Source of the DNA: Nitrospinaceae bacterium
Lineage (GTDB): Bacteria > Nitrospinota > Nitrospinia > Nitrospinales > Nitrospinaceae
Assembly (NCBI GenBank): GCA_029261535.1
Contig: JAJDBF010000012.1
Span: 21,010 to 85,009, forward strand
Direction: 5' to 3'
Length of the DNA stretch: 64,000 nt
Of this stretch, positions 7,921-14,546 are shown piece by piece. A program made the position numbers and the translations under genes. The notes beneath the pieces were generated by a model, which worked only from the letters and a program-made list of their open reading frames with translations, was not told the origin of the DNA and made no database searches. Positions within the stretch are counted from its first letter, which is position 1. Every line of letters starts with the position of its first letter.

Positions 7921-9861
7921 ATGGAACGGAAAACACTCTCTTATGTTCACGCGCTGACATTAGCCGTCCTGTTATTTGCCAGCCCCGCGCTGGCGGTCAC
8001 CGACACGGCGCACGTCCAGAACGCGCTGGAGTCTGTGCAAAATACCGAGCAGGCCAGCACACCCGCCACGCCCGCCACCGGCAAACAGAAACTTTATTTC
8101 AAAACCAACGGGAATTTATACCGACTCGATGACACCGGCACCGAGACCGTCCTACAGGACACGCTACCGATCCCGGACAGTCAGTCTCTGTTAAAAGGTT
8201 CGGCGGACGCGACGAAACTTTTGCAATTTGAAATCGATGGATTCACCACCGCAACCACCCGCACCATCACCTGGCCGGACAACGATATTAATTTCGGCAC
8301 GCTCGAAACCAAACTGAACGGTATCGAGGCACTGGCGGACGTTACCGACGCGACCAACGTGAACACGGCTGGCGCGGTGATGGAAACCGACTACGACGCC
8401 AACACGATTTTAACGGCGGACACCGACGACACGCCGACACCGCTCACGGTTCCGGAGGCGACATTCGTCGGACGCAACACCGGCGGCAGTATCGCAGGCC
8501 TGACGGCGACCACCACCAAACAGATTTTAAATCTCGACCTCGTCCAGAACCTAAAGGCGAATCTAACCGCCTCCGGCGCACCGGGGGCAGGCGACGATTC
8601 AACGCTGGGCTGGTCCGTTGGGTCGCTGTGGATCGATATTTCAAACGATGTCATTTACCAATGCGCCGATGCCAGTTCCGGCGCGGCGGTGTGGATCAAC
8701 ATCACAGCGGGTGCCTCCGGCGGCGATCCCGATCAAAATCTATTCAATACCATCACCGGCGATACCGGGACGGATACAGTCGCCGACACGGTAGCGGATA
8801 CTGTAGTGATCACCGGCGGTTCCGGCGTGCGCGTCGATTCCAACGGCACCACCGACACGATCACAATCACCGCCTGCGACGATGACGGCGACACTTGTGT
8901 CGAAACCGAGCAGGGCGCGGACGATGACACGATTCGTTTTGAAACGGCGGGCGTTCAGCGCGGCAGGTTTGACAGCAACGGATTCGCGCTGGTGACAGGC
9001 CAGAGTGTCACCGGCATCGACAACGACACCGCTATGCTTGCCGACTCTGCCTCTATCATACCGACCCAGCACGCGTCCAAAATTTACGCAGATAACACGG
9101 CACCGACCGCCTACATCGGCGGATTGAAAACCTCGAACAACGTCACAGATGCCGACCATGATGTTGACATCGCGAAAGGCGTGGCGCGGGACGTGACCGA
9201 CGTCGCCACCATGCGCCTGACGGCGGCGATGACGAAACAAATTGACTGCACGTGGGTGGTGGCTACCAATCAGTGCGGACTCGACACCGGCACCGTGTCG
9301 GCGAATACGGGTTATGGTTTGTGGCTCATCATGCGGAGCGACACCGGCCTGGTCGATTGGATGTATTCGACCGTCATGGACTCGCAAGGCTCGCCCACCA
9401 TGCCGACGAACTACGACCGCAAGCGCCTGATCGGCTGGGTCCGCACCGATGCCTCATCCAACATCATGCAGTTCACGCAGGCAGGCGACTATTTTTTATT
9501 ACTGGCAGAATCGCCGCAGGAGTTCGCCGACTCCACCCTGACCCATAATACATTTGAAACCGCCGCGCTCACCTGTCCACCGTTTACGCTGGCTCATATT
9601 TATGGGAGCCAATCCAACAACGGCGCCAACGACTGGATTCTATTTCACATCAACGCAGGCAACACCACCATGGGGGGCGCCGGAACCAAACCGTGGATGG
9701 ATGCTGAGCTTGCGGCGAACGGAACGCGCGCCGGTCGGGCCGGGTGGGTCGCCGTTGATGGCTCCAGCCAGGTCCGCTACGCCGCGAATTTCACATCAGG
9801 CACACCCGCGATCACGGTGTCACTGATCGGATGCAATGTACTCACGCGGAGCGATCCATAA
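7921..9861 (+). CDS. Tail-fibre-like protein with an apparent N-terminal signal peptide
   Basis: A protein of 646 residues after a strong ribosome binding site (TTGGAGGATTT). The first 26 residues form a classic secretion signal: Met-Glu-Arg-Lys, a hydrophobic core, then Ala-Ser-Pro-Ala-Leu-Ala before Val-Thr-Asp. Residues 50-330 are Asp/Thr/Gly-rich, with a run of Thr-Val-Ala-Asp repeats near 285-300, as in trimeric fibre shafts. The C-terminal half has aromatic, Asn- and Gly-rich beta segments typical of fibre heads. A signal peptide is odd for a virion protein assembled in the cytoplasm. It may instead be exported and act at the lysogen's surface. Its stop shares a base with the next start, so it belongs to the late operon. 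Confidence 0.6.
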   Translation: MERKTLSYVHALTLAVLLFASPALAVTDTAHVQNALESVQNTEQASTPATPATGKQKLYFKTNGNLYRLDDTGTETVLQDTLPIPDSQSLLKGSADATKLLQFEIDGFTTATTRTITWPDNDINFGTLETKLNGIEALADVTDATNVNTAGAVMETDYDANTILTADTDDTPTPLTVPEATFVGRNTGGSIAGLTATTTKQILNLDLVQNLKANLTASGAPGAGDDSTLGWSVGSLWIDISNDVIYQCADASSGAAVWINITAGASGGDPDQNLFNTITGDTGTDTVADTVADTVVITGGSGVRVDSNGTTDTITITACDDDGDTCVETEQGADDDTIRFETAGVQRGRFDSNGFALVTGQSVTGIDNDTAMLADSASIIPTQHASKIYADNTAPTAYIGGLKTSNNVTDADHDVDIAKGVARDVTDVATMRLTAAMTKQIDCTWVVATNQCGLDTGTVSANTGYGLWLIMRSDTGLVDWMYSTVMDSQGSPTMPTNYDRKRLIGWVRTDASSNIMQFTQAGDYFLLLAESPQEFADSTLTHNTFETAALTCPPFTLAHIYGSQSNNGANDWILFHINAGNTTMGGAGTKPWMDAELAANGTRAGRAGWVAVDGSSQVRYAANFTSGTPAITVSLIGCNVLTRSDP

Positions 9862-10190
9862 TGGAACAGTTTTTATCGGGGGAAGCGGGACTGCTCGGGC
9901 TGGTGGCGGCTCTGCTGGCGCGAGTTATTTTTAAAGATTTTCTGGAAATCCGTGCCAGCGGCAAGGGTTCCGACCGGCGCGGCGATACCGATGAAATCAT
10001 TCGAATTTTAAAACGGATCGACGAGCGCGGCGAGGCCGACCACGAATTAACCAAGGATTTACACGAATGGCACAACACCACCGATCCGACAACGGGTCGC
10101 AAATCGTGGTGGCCGGACCTCGGCCTGAAAACAAAAATCAAAGAAATTCACGAACGCGTCGTTAACAAAAAATGTGAGGTGGACAAATGA
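9861..10190 (+). CDS. Small membrane-anchored phage protein (holin-like or spanin-like)
   Basis: A protein of 109 residues starting at the ATG that overlaps the previous stop (TAATG). An in-frame start 30 bases upstream lies inside the fibre gene and is less likely. Residues 10-28 form one hydrophobic segment. The rest is highly charged, rich in Lys, Arg, Glu and Asp, with helical coiled-coil character and a Trp-Trp-Pro motif. It lies after the fibre gene and before a 24-residue membrane peptide, where lysis genes often sit. This suggests a holin or spanin-type component, but no endolysin is visible nearby, so the lysis role is tentative. Confidence 0.5.
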   Translation: MEQFLSGEAGLLGLVAALLARVIFKDFLEIRASGKGSDRRGDTDEIIRILKRIDERGEADHELTKDLHEWHNTTDPTTGRKSWWPDLGLKTKIKEIHERVVNKKCEVDK

Positions 10191-10261
10191 CAGCAATCGC
10201 CTGGACCATGCTGATCGCGTTTCTGATTTATGAAGGGTTTAAAGGGGCTTTCAAAAGCTAA
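10187..10261 (+). CDS. Miniature single-membrane-segment peptide (24 aa)
   Basis: Starts by ATGA overlap with the preceding membrane protein and ends at TAA. The 24 residues are nearly all a hydrophobic helix containing Trp and Met, followed by a short Lys-containing tail. Coupling to the holin-like gene and the shape of the peptide suggest a tiny membrane partner, but its size makes chance a real alternative. Confidence 0.4.
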   Translation: MTAIAWTMLIAFLIYEGFKGAFKS

Positions 10262-10268
10262 TCCGCTT

Positions 10269-10394
10269 TTATTCAAAAACCCGGATCTGTTTCGTGTCAA
10301 TTTCCAACGCTGACCGGAGTTGTTCCATATAACGCATGTCGCCGGGGGATTCCATGATCAGCACGATGCCGGGTTTCAGGCATTCGAATTGAGA
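10269..10394 (-). pseudogene. C-terminal remnant of a paralogue of the 10843-11229 gene
   Basis: On the minus strand 41 codons are open up to TAA at 10269-10271 and match the C-terminal part of the protein encoded at 10843-11229, beginning with Glu-Cys-Leu-Lys-Pro-Gly-Ile-Val-Leu-Ile. The last 15 or so residues diverge. There is no start codon with a ribosome binding site. The remnant lies in the same frame as the gene at 10395-10817 and is separated from it by that gene's TAA stop only, so read-through would fuse the two. It appears to be the tail of a gene that was split or replaced. Confidence 0.7.
10318..10385. repeat. Direct repeat, copy 1 (68 bp)
   Basis: Matches 10889-10956 in about 65 of 68 positions by eye, in the same orientation. 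The two copies flank the gene at 10395-10817. Both encode, on the minus strand, the segment around Gly-Ile-Val-Leu-Ile-Met-Glu-Ser-Pro-Gly-Asp. Confidence 0.85.
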
Positions 10395-10817
10395 TTATGC
10401 TTCAAAAAATAATGATATTATCTTTTTAACTACAGCCGTCACGCTAGCGGGGACAATACTTTGCTCTAAGGAACCTAAGCAGCGCTCGACTAAACTATGG
10501 TCAGGTCTGCTCTTCTCAAGCTCTTGAGCCATTTCATCCATCAATCCAGTAGCTTGTTTTAGTTGCTCTTTTATTTCGTTATCGGCCGCTCCTTTCCTTA
10601 TCTGGATATCCAGATTCGAAGGGCCAGAAGCCTGCATTCCAATCGTCGTGGATCCCGGCCCGCCTCCCTGGGGATTGACAATAAACCCAGCACCGCTGGC
10701 ATTAGAGGCTTGAAAACCCACCGAATTAATATTGATGTTGAAGCGAAATTGCGCCGGGTCTTCATTAATAGACTTTGAAATCTCTCTTATAATCTGTGCA
10801 GCCTCGGTATTGTTCAT
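10395..10817 (-). CDS. Prophage accessory protein (moron), unknown function
   Basis: A protein of 140 residues with three parts. The N terminus (1-25) is a Glu/Ile-rich helix. The middle (about 25-75) is beta-prone and rich in Asn, Gly, Ser and Ile, with a Gly-Gly-Gly-Pro-Gly turn. The C-terminal half (75-135) is a charged helix with hydrophobic positions and an end of Ile-Ile-Ser-Leu-Phe-Phe. A ribosome binding site (AAAGGAGACGTA on its strand) precedes the ATG. It lies between two copies of a direct repeat and against a gene remnant, so it seems to have been inserted later. The base composition is more AT-rich than the surrounding phage genes. No family was recognised. Confidence 0.65.
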   Translation of the reverse strand: MNNTEAAQIIREISKSINEDPAQFRFNININSVGFQASNASGAGFIVNPQGGGPGSTTIGMQASGPSNLDIQIRKGAADNEIKEQLKQATGLMDEMAQELEKSRPDHSLVERCLGSLEQSIVPASVTAVVKKIISLFFEA

Positions 10818-10842
10818 AACTACGTCTCCTTTATATCACCAT

Positions 10843-11229
10843 TTAAAATATCCTGATTTCCAGGCAGTCGGTGTCGACGGTCACCTGCAGTTGTTCCATA
10901 TAACGCTGGTCGCCGGGGGATTCCATGATCAGCACGATGCCGGGTTTCAGGCACTCCATGCCGGAGTCCGGCAGGCAGGAGACGTGCGCATAGTGCAGAG
11001 CCTGGCCAATCGATTCCTTCCATTTATTCGCGAAATCAAATTCAATGGCGTAACCCTCGGCGATGCAGTCGACGCGCGTCCGATCCGGCAAGCGCACTTC
11101 CATGCGCCCGTTATGTTCAGCACACCACCGCTCTTGATACCACCGCTCCGGATGCAGTCGTTTTTTCCCGGCCTGCGCCGGACACACCCCGACCAATAAA
11201 ATAATGGCGACAATCAGCAGGCGAGTCAT
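10843..11229 (-). CDS. Exported protein with a possible PD-(D/E)XK-like core
   Basis: A protein of 128 residues. Residues 1-20 form a signal peptide ending Cys-Pro-Ala-Gln-Ala. The mature part carries Val-Asp54-Cys, then Ala-Ile-Glu63-Phe-Asp65-Phe, Lys69-Trp and Gly-Gln76-Ala-Leu-His-Tyr, followed by a Gly-Ile-Val-Leu-Ile strand. The spacing of Asp, Glu-X-Asp, Lys and Gln is reminiscent of the PD-(D/E)XK nuclease fold, and I recall similar small exported proteins in phages and proteobacteria. Activity is unproven and the catalytic set is atypical (Glu-X-Asp rather than Glu-X-Lys). Its C-terminal region has a degraded second copy at 10269-10394. The gene upstream ends on the base next to its start, so the two are probably co-transcribed. 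Confidence 0.6.
   Translation of the reverse strand: MTRLLIVAIILLVGVCPAQAGKKRLHPERWYQERWCAEHNGRMEVRLPDRTRVDCIAEGYAIEFDFANKWKESIGQALHYAHVSCLPDSGMECLKPGIVLIMESPGDQRYMEQLQVTVDTDCLEIRIF
10889..10956. repeat. Direct repeat, copy 2 (68 bp)
   Basis: Second copy of the 10318-10385 repeat. It lies inside the intact gene at 10843-11229 and encodes that protein's C-terminal segment. Confidence 0.85.
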
Positions 11230-11628
11230 TTAATTTGGTGTGGCGCGAAGAGGGGCGCAGTGTAGCCACTGGCAATCCGGGCACGCTGGGGGCAGGTTCG
11301 TGCGCCGCCAAATACTGTAAACCACCCCGATAATGCCGAATGTGACAAGCCAGAGTATAATTTCAATCCAGCCGCTTCCCTTGTTTATTTTCGTTGGGGG
11401 TCCCTCGTATCCGCAGTTCGGGCATCGAACCAGTCCAGGGTTTTTAATCCCCATAAATTGCCTGTATTCCGCCTCCCGCCTCATTTTTTTTTGTTCGTCG
11501 GTTTCGTGTGGTGCGGCCTTCTTTTTGGCAGTGATCGCTGGGTGTGGTTCGCGGCACTTCGGGCACTCTTTGAATTTATCGGGGTAGGTCCTGCCGCATT
11601 TACAGGTGACTTTTTTAGACTCTGCCAT
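11230..11628 (-). CDS. Zinc-ribbon membrane protein
   Basis: A protein of 132 residues. The N terminus has Cys-Lys-Cys and then Cys-Pro-Lys-Cys (about 9-24), a zinc ribbon. After a Lys/Glu-rich linker come Cys-Pro-Asn-Cys (about 69-72) and a hydrophobic segment at about 86-106 that can span the membrane. A last Cys-Pro-Asp-Cys follows near 115. Such zinc-ribbon/TM proteins are common in prophage accessory regions and have no known single function. The stop lies directly before the start of the exported 128-residue protein, which points to co-transcription. It would place zinc-binding heads at the membrane, perhaps to bind a partner or nucleic acid. Confidence 0.65.
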   Translation of the reverse strand: MAESKKVTCKCGRTYPDKFKECPKCREPHPAITAKKKAAPHETDEQKKMRREAEYRQFMGIKNPGLVRCPNCGYEGPPTKINKGSGWIEIILWLVTFGIIGVVYSIWRRTNLPPACPDCQWLHCAPLRATPN

Positions 11629-11631
11629 CAG

Positions 11632-12063
11632 TCAGCGATTGATAAAAGTATCACGCAGTCCTAAATTGTAGGCATCGCGTGTGCGGAAACTGACCGCGCC
11701 AGGTGAAATGCAATGCGCTTTCCCCATCCAGTTTTGCGCCTCATGTTTGGCGTCGCACTTTTCAGATTTTTCAGCGCGTGTTTTTGCCAGGCCTTGATAT
11801 TTCTTCTTAAATTTTAGTTGGTTTTTGTAACATGCACGGATGTCTTGCCAAGCCGGGGGGCCGATAACGTCCTTGCAATAATCTAAAATTGGTTTGTTCG
11901 GGTAGGAAAGCCCTAACATCTCTTGTTCCGCTGATTTCTGCAGTCTACGGCATCGCTGTTGCGCGCCGTACTCACTAAATGTTGCGTCACAATATTGTTC
12001 TATGCTGAAATTCCCATAAACTTCGCCTGTTGCCAGCATTCCCAGAAACATCAATATTTCCAT
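11632..12063 (-). CDS. Cys-containing, probably exported protein of unknown function
   Basis: A protein of 143 residues with a short hydrophobic N terminus (residues 2-14) that could act as a weak signal sequence. The rest has six or so cysteines spread over the chain (Tyr-Cys-Asp, Arg-Cys-Arg, Tyr-Cys-Lys, Ala-Cys-Tyr, Lys-Cys-Asp, His-Cys-Ile). This suits a periplasmic disulfide-bonded helical domain. The Lys-rich segment near 85-105 is strongly basic. No family was recognised. It is the third gene of the minus-strand accessory block and lies four bases from the zinc-ribbon gene. Confidence 0.5.
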   Translation of the reverse strand: MEILMFLGMLATGEVYGNFSIEQYCDATFSEYGAQQRCRRLQKSAEQEMLGLSYPNKPILDYCKDVIGPPAWQDIRACYKNQLKFKKKYQGLAKTRAEKSEKCDAKHEAQNWMGKAHCISPGAVSFRTRDAYNLGLRDTFINR

Positions 12064-12072
12064 TTTATTTCC

Positions 12073-12684
12073 TTAAACGGTTTCAGTTTTTTGGTGGAGG
12101 GCCGATTGCTTGTCGGCCTGGGGGGTATCGCGATCCGGCTCCAAGTCGATGATGAATCCGGGATCGTACAGCAATGGAACTGACGAGGGATCCTCGGTAG
12201 TTGTCGCAGGTGTCAAGGATTCCTTGTCAACTTGTAAGGATTCCTGATGAGTCGCCGCCACCACTGGTGCTGGCGCATACGAATTGCCTGCAGGAACCAG
12301 CACCATGAACAACGCCACACTGGCGGCGGCGATGGCTTTCGCATATCGGCGCGCTGGCTGGTACGGTTCCGTTTCCTCCTGCACGCGGAATTCCGATGGT
12401 TCCAGGTCGAGCCCGCTTTCACCACGCCATTCGTCAATTTGATATTCGAGGTGTTCGTCGTCTAATCCGATTTGAAATAGCTCCTCTCCGCTCAACGGTC
12501 CATCTAATATTGGGCGGGGGTGTGCGTCATTGGATGTCCTGCCATTGATAGCGATCAGGCGGCGTGTGGGTTTTTCGGGCCGCTCACCCAGCGCAGAGTA
12601 TTCGTGCTCGATGTCACCGAGCAGGCGTTTCCCCGCGTTCGGGTTTCGTGAAAGAATCGACCGCAGTTTTTCGTCAGGTGTCAT
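12073..12684 (-). CDS. Single-TM protein with acidic N-terminal domain, unknown function
   Basis: A protein of 203 residues. Residues 1-118 are hydrophilic, with Arg/Glu-rich helices near the start and an acidic stretch around 65-110. A hydrophobic segment at about 121-140 can span the membrane. The C-terminal 60 residues are Pro/Thr/Asp-rich and probably disordered. This topology resembles anti-sigma-factor-like or signalling membrane proteins, but I see no zinc-binding anti-sigma motif. It lies within the prophage accessory block and all its neighbours there are membrane or exported proteins. Confidence 0.5.
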   Translation of the reverse strand: MTPDEKLRSILSRNPNAGKRLLGDIEHEYSALGERPEKPTRRLIAINGRTSNDAHPRPILDGPLSGEELFQIGLDDEHLEYQIDEWRGESGLDLEPSEFRVQEETEPYQPARRYAKAIAAASVALFMVLVPAGNSYAPAPVVAATHQESLQVDKESLTPATTTEDPSSVPLLYDPGFIIDLEPDRDTPQADKQSALHQKTETV

Positions 12685-12757
12685 ACCACACTCCGCGCCA
12701 GAGGTTCGGGTCAGGATGACAATAGAATATTAAATCGGAAAGGTGAAGTCAAGCGGG

Positions 12758-13183
12758 CTATTTTTTAGGCCTGTTGTTGGGAAATAGACCTAGTCCAACG
12801 ATATTGACAAGCCCAATGGCGGCGACAACGGTGCTCCCAGCTAGAGTTACAAGGACACTTTCGGGTAGTTTGAACTCTGCTGATTTGCTCCCGTGTAGCA
12901 TTAGAATCCCTATTACGAAGGCGGTGAATGTAACTAAAAATATATAGACAGCAACCGCATAACACATCCTTAGCCGCCGGTCTGCCTCGCGGTCCGCCAT
13001 CCGCTGATCGTGTCTTTCAACGCGCCGCCGTTCTTTGCCCGAGGGGAACATATCCCACTCTGCCTTATCGTCTGAATCAGGCTCAGTTTTCTTTTCCGAG
13101 TAGGATTTTTCAGCGGCGGCTTTTAAATCACTGAGGCTACTATGCGTGCGTTGCTTGGGTCTTTCTGGATTTTCCGAGGCCAA
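12758..13183 (-). CDS. Two-TM membrane protein, candidate toxin of a PanAT-like pair
   Basis: A protein of 141 residues. Residues 1-72 are very hydrophilic, with an Arg/Glu-rich helix at 50-72. Two membrane segments follow at about 74-96 and 109-134, the second containing Ser-Val-Leu-Val-Thr-Leu-Ala-Gly-Ser-Thr. Its start is TTG inside the last 44 bases of the Panacea gene, after AAGGA. Panacea-domain antitoxins are known to pair with unrelated toxins, including small membrane proteins, and the overlap suits such coupling. The toxin role is inferred from context. A membrane protein with another role in phage exclusion is also possible. Confidence 0.55.
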   Translation of the reverse strand: MASENPERPKQRTHSSLSDLKAAAEKSYSEKKTEPDSDDKAEWDMFPSGKERRRVERHDQRMADREADRRLRMCYAVAVYIFLVTFTAFVIGILMLHGSKSAEFKLPESVLVTLAGSTVVAAIGLVNIVGLGLFPNNRPKK

Positions 13184-13658
13184 TGAAGTGTTTCCTTATA
13201 GCGTTGTCACCGATAGCTCCATTACGGATACCACCTTCGACATAAGTGTCGTGCCACGGAGTACCGGATTTGTGTGTTAAGTCGGAAAGTTGGAATGCTT
13301 CAAAATCGGAATAGAGCCTATAAATCTCATCGATCAGCACCGCCTCCTCTTCCGGCAGTTCAGCCCTGCACGGCTCATTATAGTTATCGTAAAAAACGCC
13401 AGCTCCATAATCTGCATTTTTAATTTCAGACCGCACATTATCGCGGCCATAACGACTCAGGGCCTCCCGCAAATCAGGGTAGACGGGGCCATACTGCCAC
13501 GCTTCTATGCGGTCGGTGGTGAGCGGTCTCCCATATATCGCTAGATTCCAGCCATGGCTGATATAGACGAGCTTCTGCAAATGCATCTGCGTCATCGGCT
13601 TGCCGTCATCTTTCGCTTTTAAAATAAATATATTTGCTATTTCTGCTGAGTGGGCCAT
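13140..13658 (-). CDS. Panacea-domain (DUF4065) protein, PanA/SocA-like putative antitoxin
   Basis: A protein of 172 residues from the ATG at 13658, which follows CGAGGGAAA. A longer frame to 13727 has no ribosome binding site. The N terminus Ala-Glu-Ile-Ala-Asn-X-Phe, then Met-Gln-Leu/His-Leu-Gln-Lys-Leu-Val-Tyr-Ile-Ser-His-Gly-Trp, is the Panacea/DUF4065 signature. It is followed by Glu-Ala-Trp-Gln-Tyr-Gly-Pro-Val-Tyr-Pro and, near the end, Leu-Thr-His-Lys-X-Gly-Thr-Pro-Trp. Known members are SocA, an adaptor for proteolysis of the toxin SocB, and PanA antitoxins, which neutralise many toxin folds. The overlapping two-TM gene would be the toxin here. A perfect palindrome in the promoter suggests autoregulation. 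Confidence 0.85.
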   Translation of the reverse strand: MAHSAEIANIFILKAKDDGKPMTQMHLQKLVYISHGWNLAIYGRPLTTDRIEAWQYGPVYPDLREALSRYGRDNVRSEIKNADYGAGVFYDNYNEPCRAELPEEEAVLIDEIYRLYSDFEAFQLSDLTHKSGTPWHDTYVEGGIRNGAIGDNAIRKHFIGLGKSRKTQATHA

Positions 13659-13705
13659 TTTCCCTCGAGACTTTTTGGCGCTTGTTTTTCCGCTACATTC
13701 CCCTA

Positions 13706-13717
13706 TAGCGTACGCTA
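13706..13717. promoter_or_regulatory. Palindromic operator upstream of the Panacea gene
   Basis: Perfect 12-bp palindrome TAGCGTACGCTA, 48 bases before the chosen start. On the gene's strand it is preceded by two TTGACA-like boxes and overlaps a TATAGG box. Spacing to the second TTGACA is short (14), so promoter elements are uncertain but an operator is likely. Confidence 0.5.
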
Positions 13718-13793
13718 ACTTTGTCAAGTGTCAATACCCGTAAACCTTTTATTTTTATACAGTTAGCCATTTTATTGACGGCCGCGTCAAATC

Positions 13794-14183
13794 TCACCCC
13801 GTTTTCTTCTTATCGGATTTGCGGGGGATTTCGCCAGTCCGCAGTTGATTGCAGGCAAATGAGATTTCGCCCATCACCTGCTTGACCGTATCCTTCGGCG
13901 CGCCCCGCATTATCTCCAGCAACTGCTCGACGATGTCCCGCTCACCCGGACCAATATAAAGACCGCCATCCCCGGACCCGTCAGGCGAACCCTCGCCCGT
14001 CAGGAGCCAGCTAATAGGGATAGAGCACAATTCTGCAATGAGGGCGCATGCAGTGGCTGTGGGCTCGCGTTCCCCGGCCTCATAGTACCCGAGGGTCCTT
14101 TTACTTACGTTGAGCTTCTCTGCCAGCGCATCAGGTGTAAGGCCTGCGCCTTTCCTAGCCCGTTGAATTCTTTGTCCTAGCAC
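13794..14183 (-). CDS. CI-like phage repressor, XRE-family HTH
   Basis: A protein of 129 residues. Residues 1-60 form an XRE/Cro-CI helix-turn-helix: Gly-Gln-Arg-Ile-Gln-Arg-Ala-Arg, then Thr-Pro-Asp-Ala-Leu-Ala-Glu-Lys-Leu-Asn-Val-Ser, Tyr-Glu-Ala-Gly-Glu-Arg-Glu-Pro, and Ile-Ser-Trp-Leu-Leu-Thr-Gly-Glu-Gly. The C-terminal part is short and helical, with no LexA/S24 Ser-Lys peptidase site, so induction by RecA-driven self-cleavage is not expected. It faces the early plus-strand genes across an operator region with two inverted repeats, as phage lysogeny repressors do. Its own promoter would lie in the same intergenic region. Confidence 0.8.
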   Translation of the reverse strand: MLGQRIQRARKGAGLTPDALAEKLNVSKRTLGYYEAGEREPTATACALIAELCSIPISWLLTGEGSPDGSGDGGLYIGPGERDIVEQLLEIMRGAPKDTVKQVMGEISFACNQLRTGEIPRKSDKKKTG

Positions 14184-14197
14184 TTTTATTCCAATCT

Positions 14198-14241
14198 AAG
14201 CATTTTAATGCTTGACAAAAGGCACAATAATGCCTTACGAT
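14198..14241. promoter_or_regulatory. Divergent operator region with early promoter
   Basis: Contains the perfect inverted repeat AAGCATT-TT-AATGCTT (14198-14213) and a second, AAGGCA-N6-TGCCTT (14219-14236). A rightward promoter with TTGACA (14212-14217), an 18-base gap and TACGAT (14236-14241) is threaded through them. Repressor binding at these sites would block it, as at lambda OR. Confidence 0.6.
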
Positions 14242-14267
14242 CCTGATTAGCTTTGAACCTTGCGAGA

Positions 14268-14546
14268 ATGACAATGCCAAAATACCTGACAGACATTCGA
14301 TGGAAATCCGCCACCTGTTCTCGCAAGGACAGCGGCAATACCCGCCAACTGAGGGCGCTCACCAGCACCTCGGAAACGCGGGTTTTGCTTTTTCAGGGCA
14401 GGGGGGCAACCGGCGGCCTGCTCCAGGCTGGCGGCCCGCATTCGGTCAACCCGCCGGATTATAGCATGCGGTCGTTGTCCGACCCGGCCATGCGCACCAT
14501 GGCGCGGCTGGCTCTGCATTGCCGCACGTTCCGGAGTCGATCCTGA
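14268..14546 (+). CDS. Phage early leader ORF, possibly Ash/Icd-like (uncertain)
   Basis: An open frame of 92 residues from ATG 14268 (TTG 14253 and ATG 14274 are alternatives), first after the early promoter. It is rich in Arg, Ser, Thr, Gly and Pro, with no HTH, so it is not an obvious Cro. The part around Leu-Arg-Ala-Leu-Thr-Ser-Thr and Pro-Pro-Asp-Tyr-Ser-Met-Arg-Ser recalls the poorly conserved 'Ash / Icd-like' ORFs found next to repressors in P4-type phages, but that is from memory and weak. It has no clear ribosome binding site. It overlaps the next start by TGATG. The stretch may instead be an untranslated leader RNA. Confidence 0.35.
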   Translation: MTMPKYLTDIRWKSATCSRKDSGNTRQLRALTSTSETRVLLFQGRGATGGLLQAGGPHSVNPPDYSMRSLSDPAMRTMARLALHCRTFRSRS

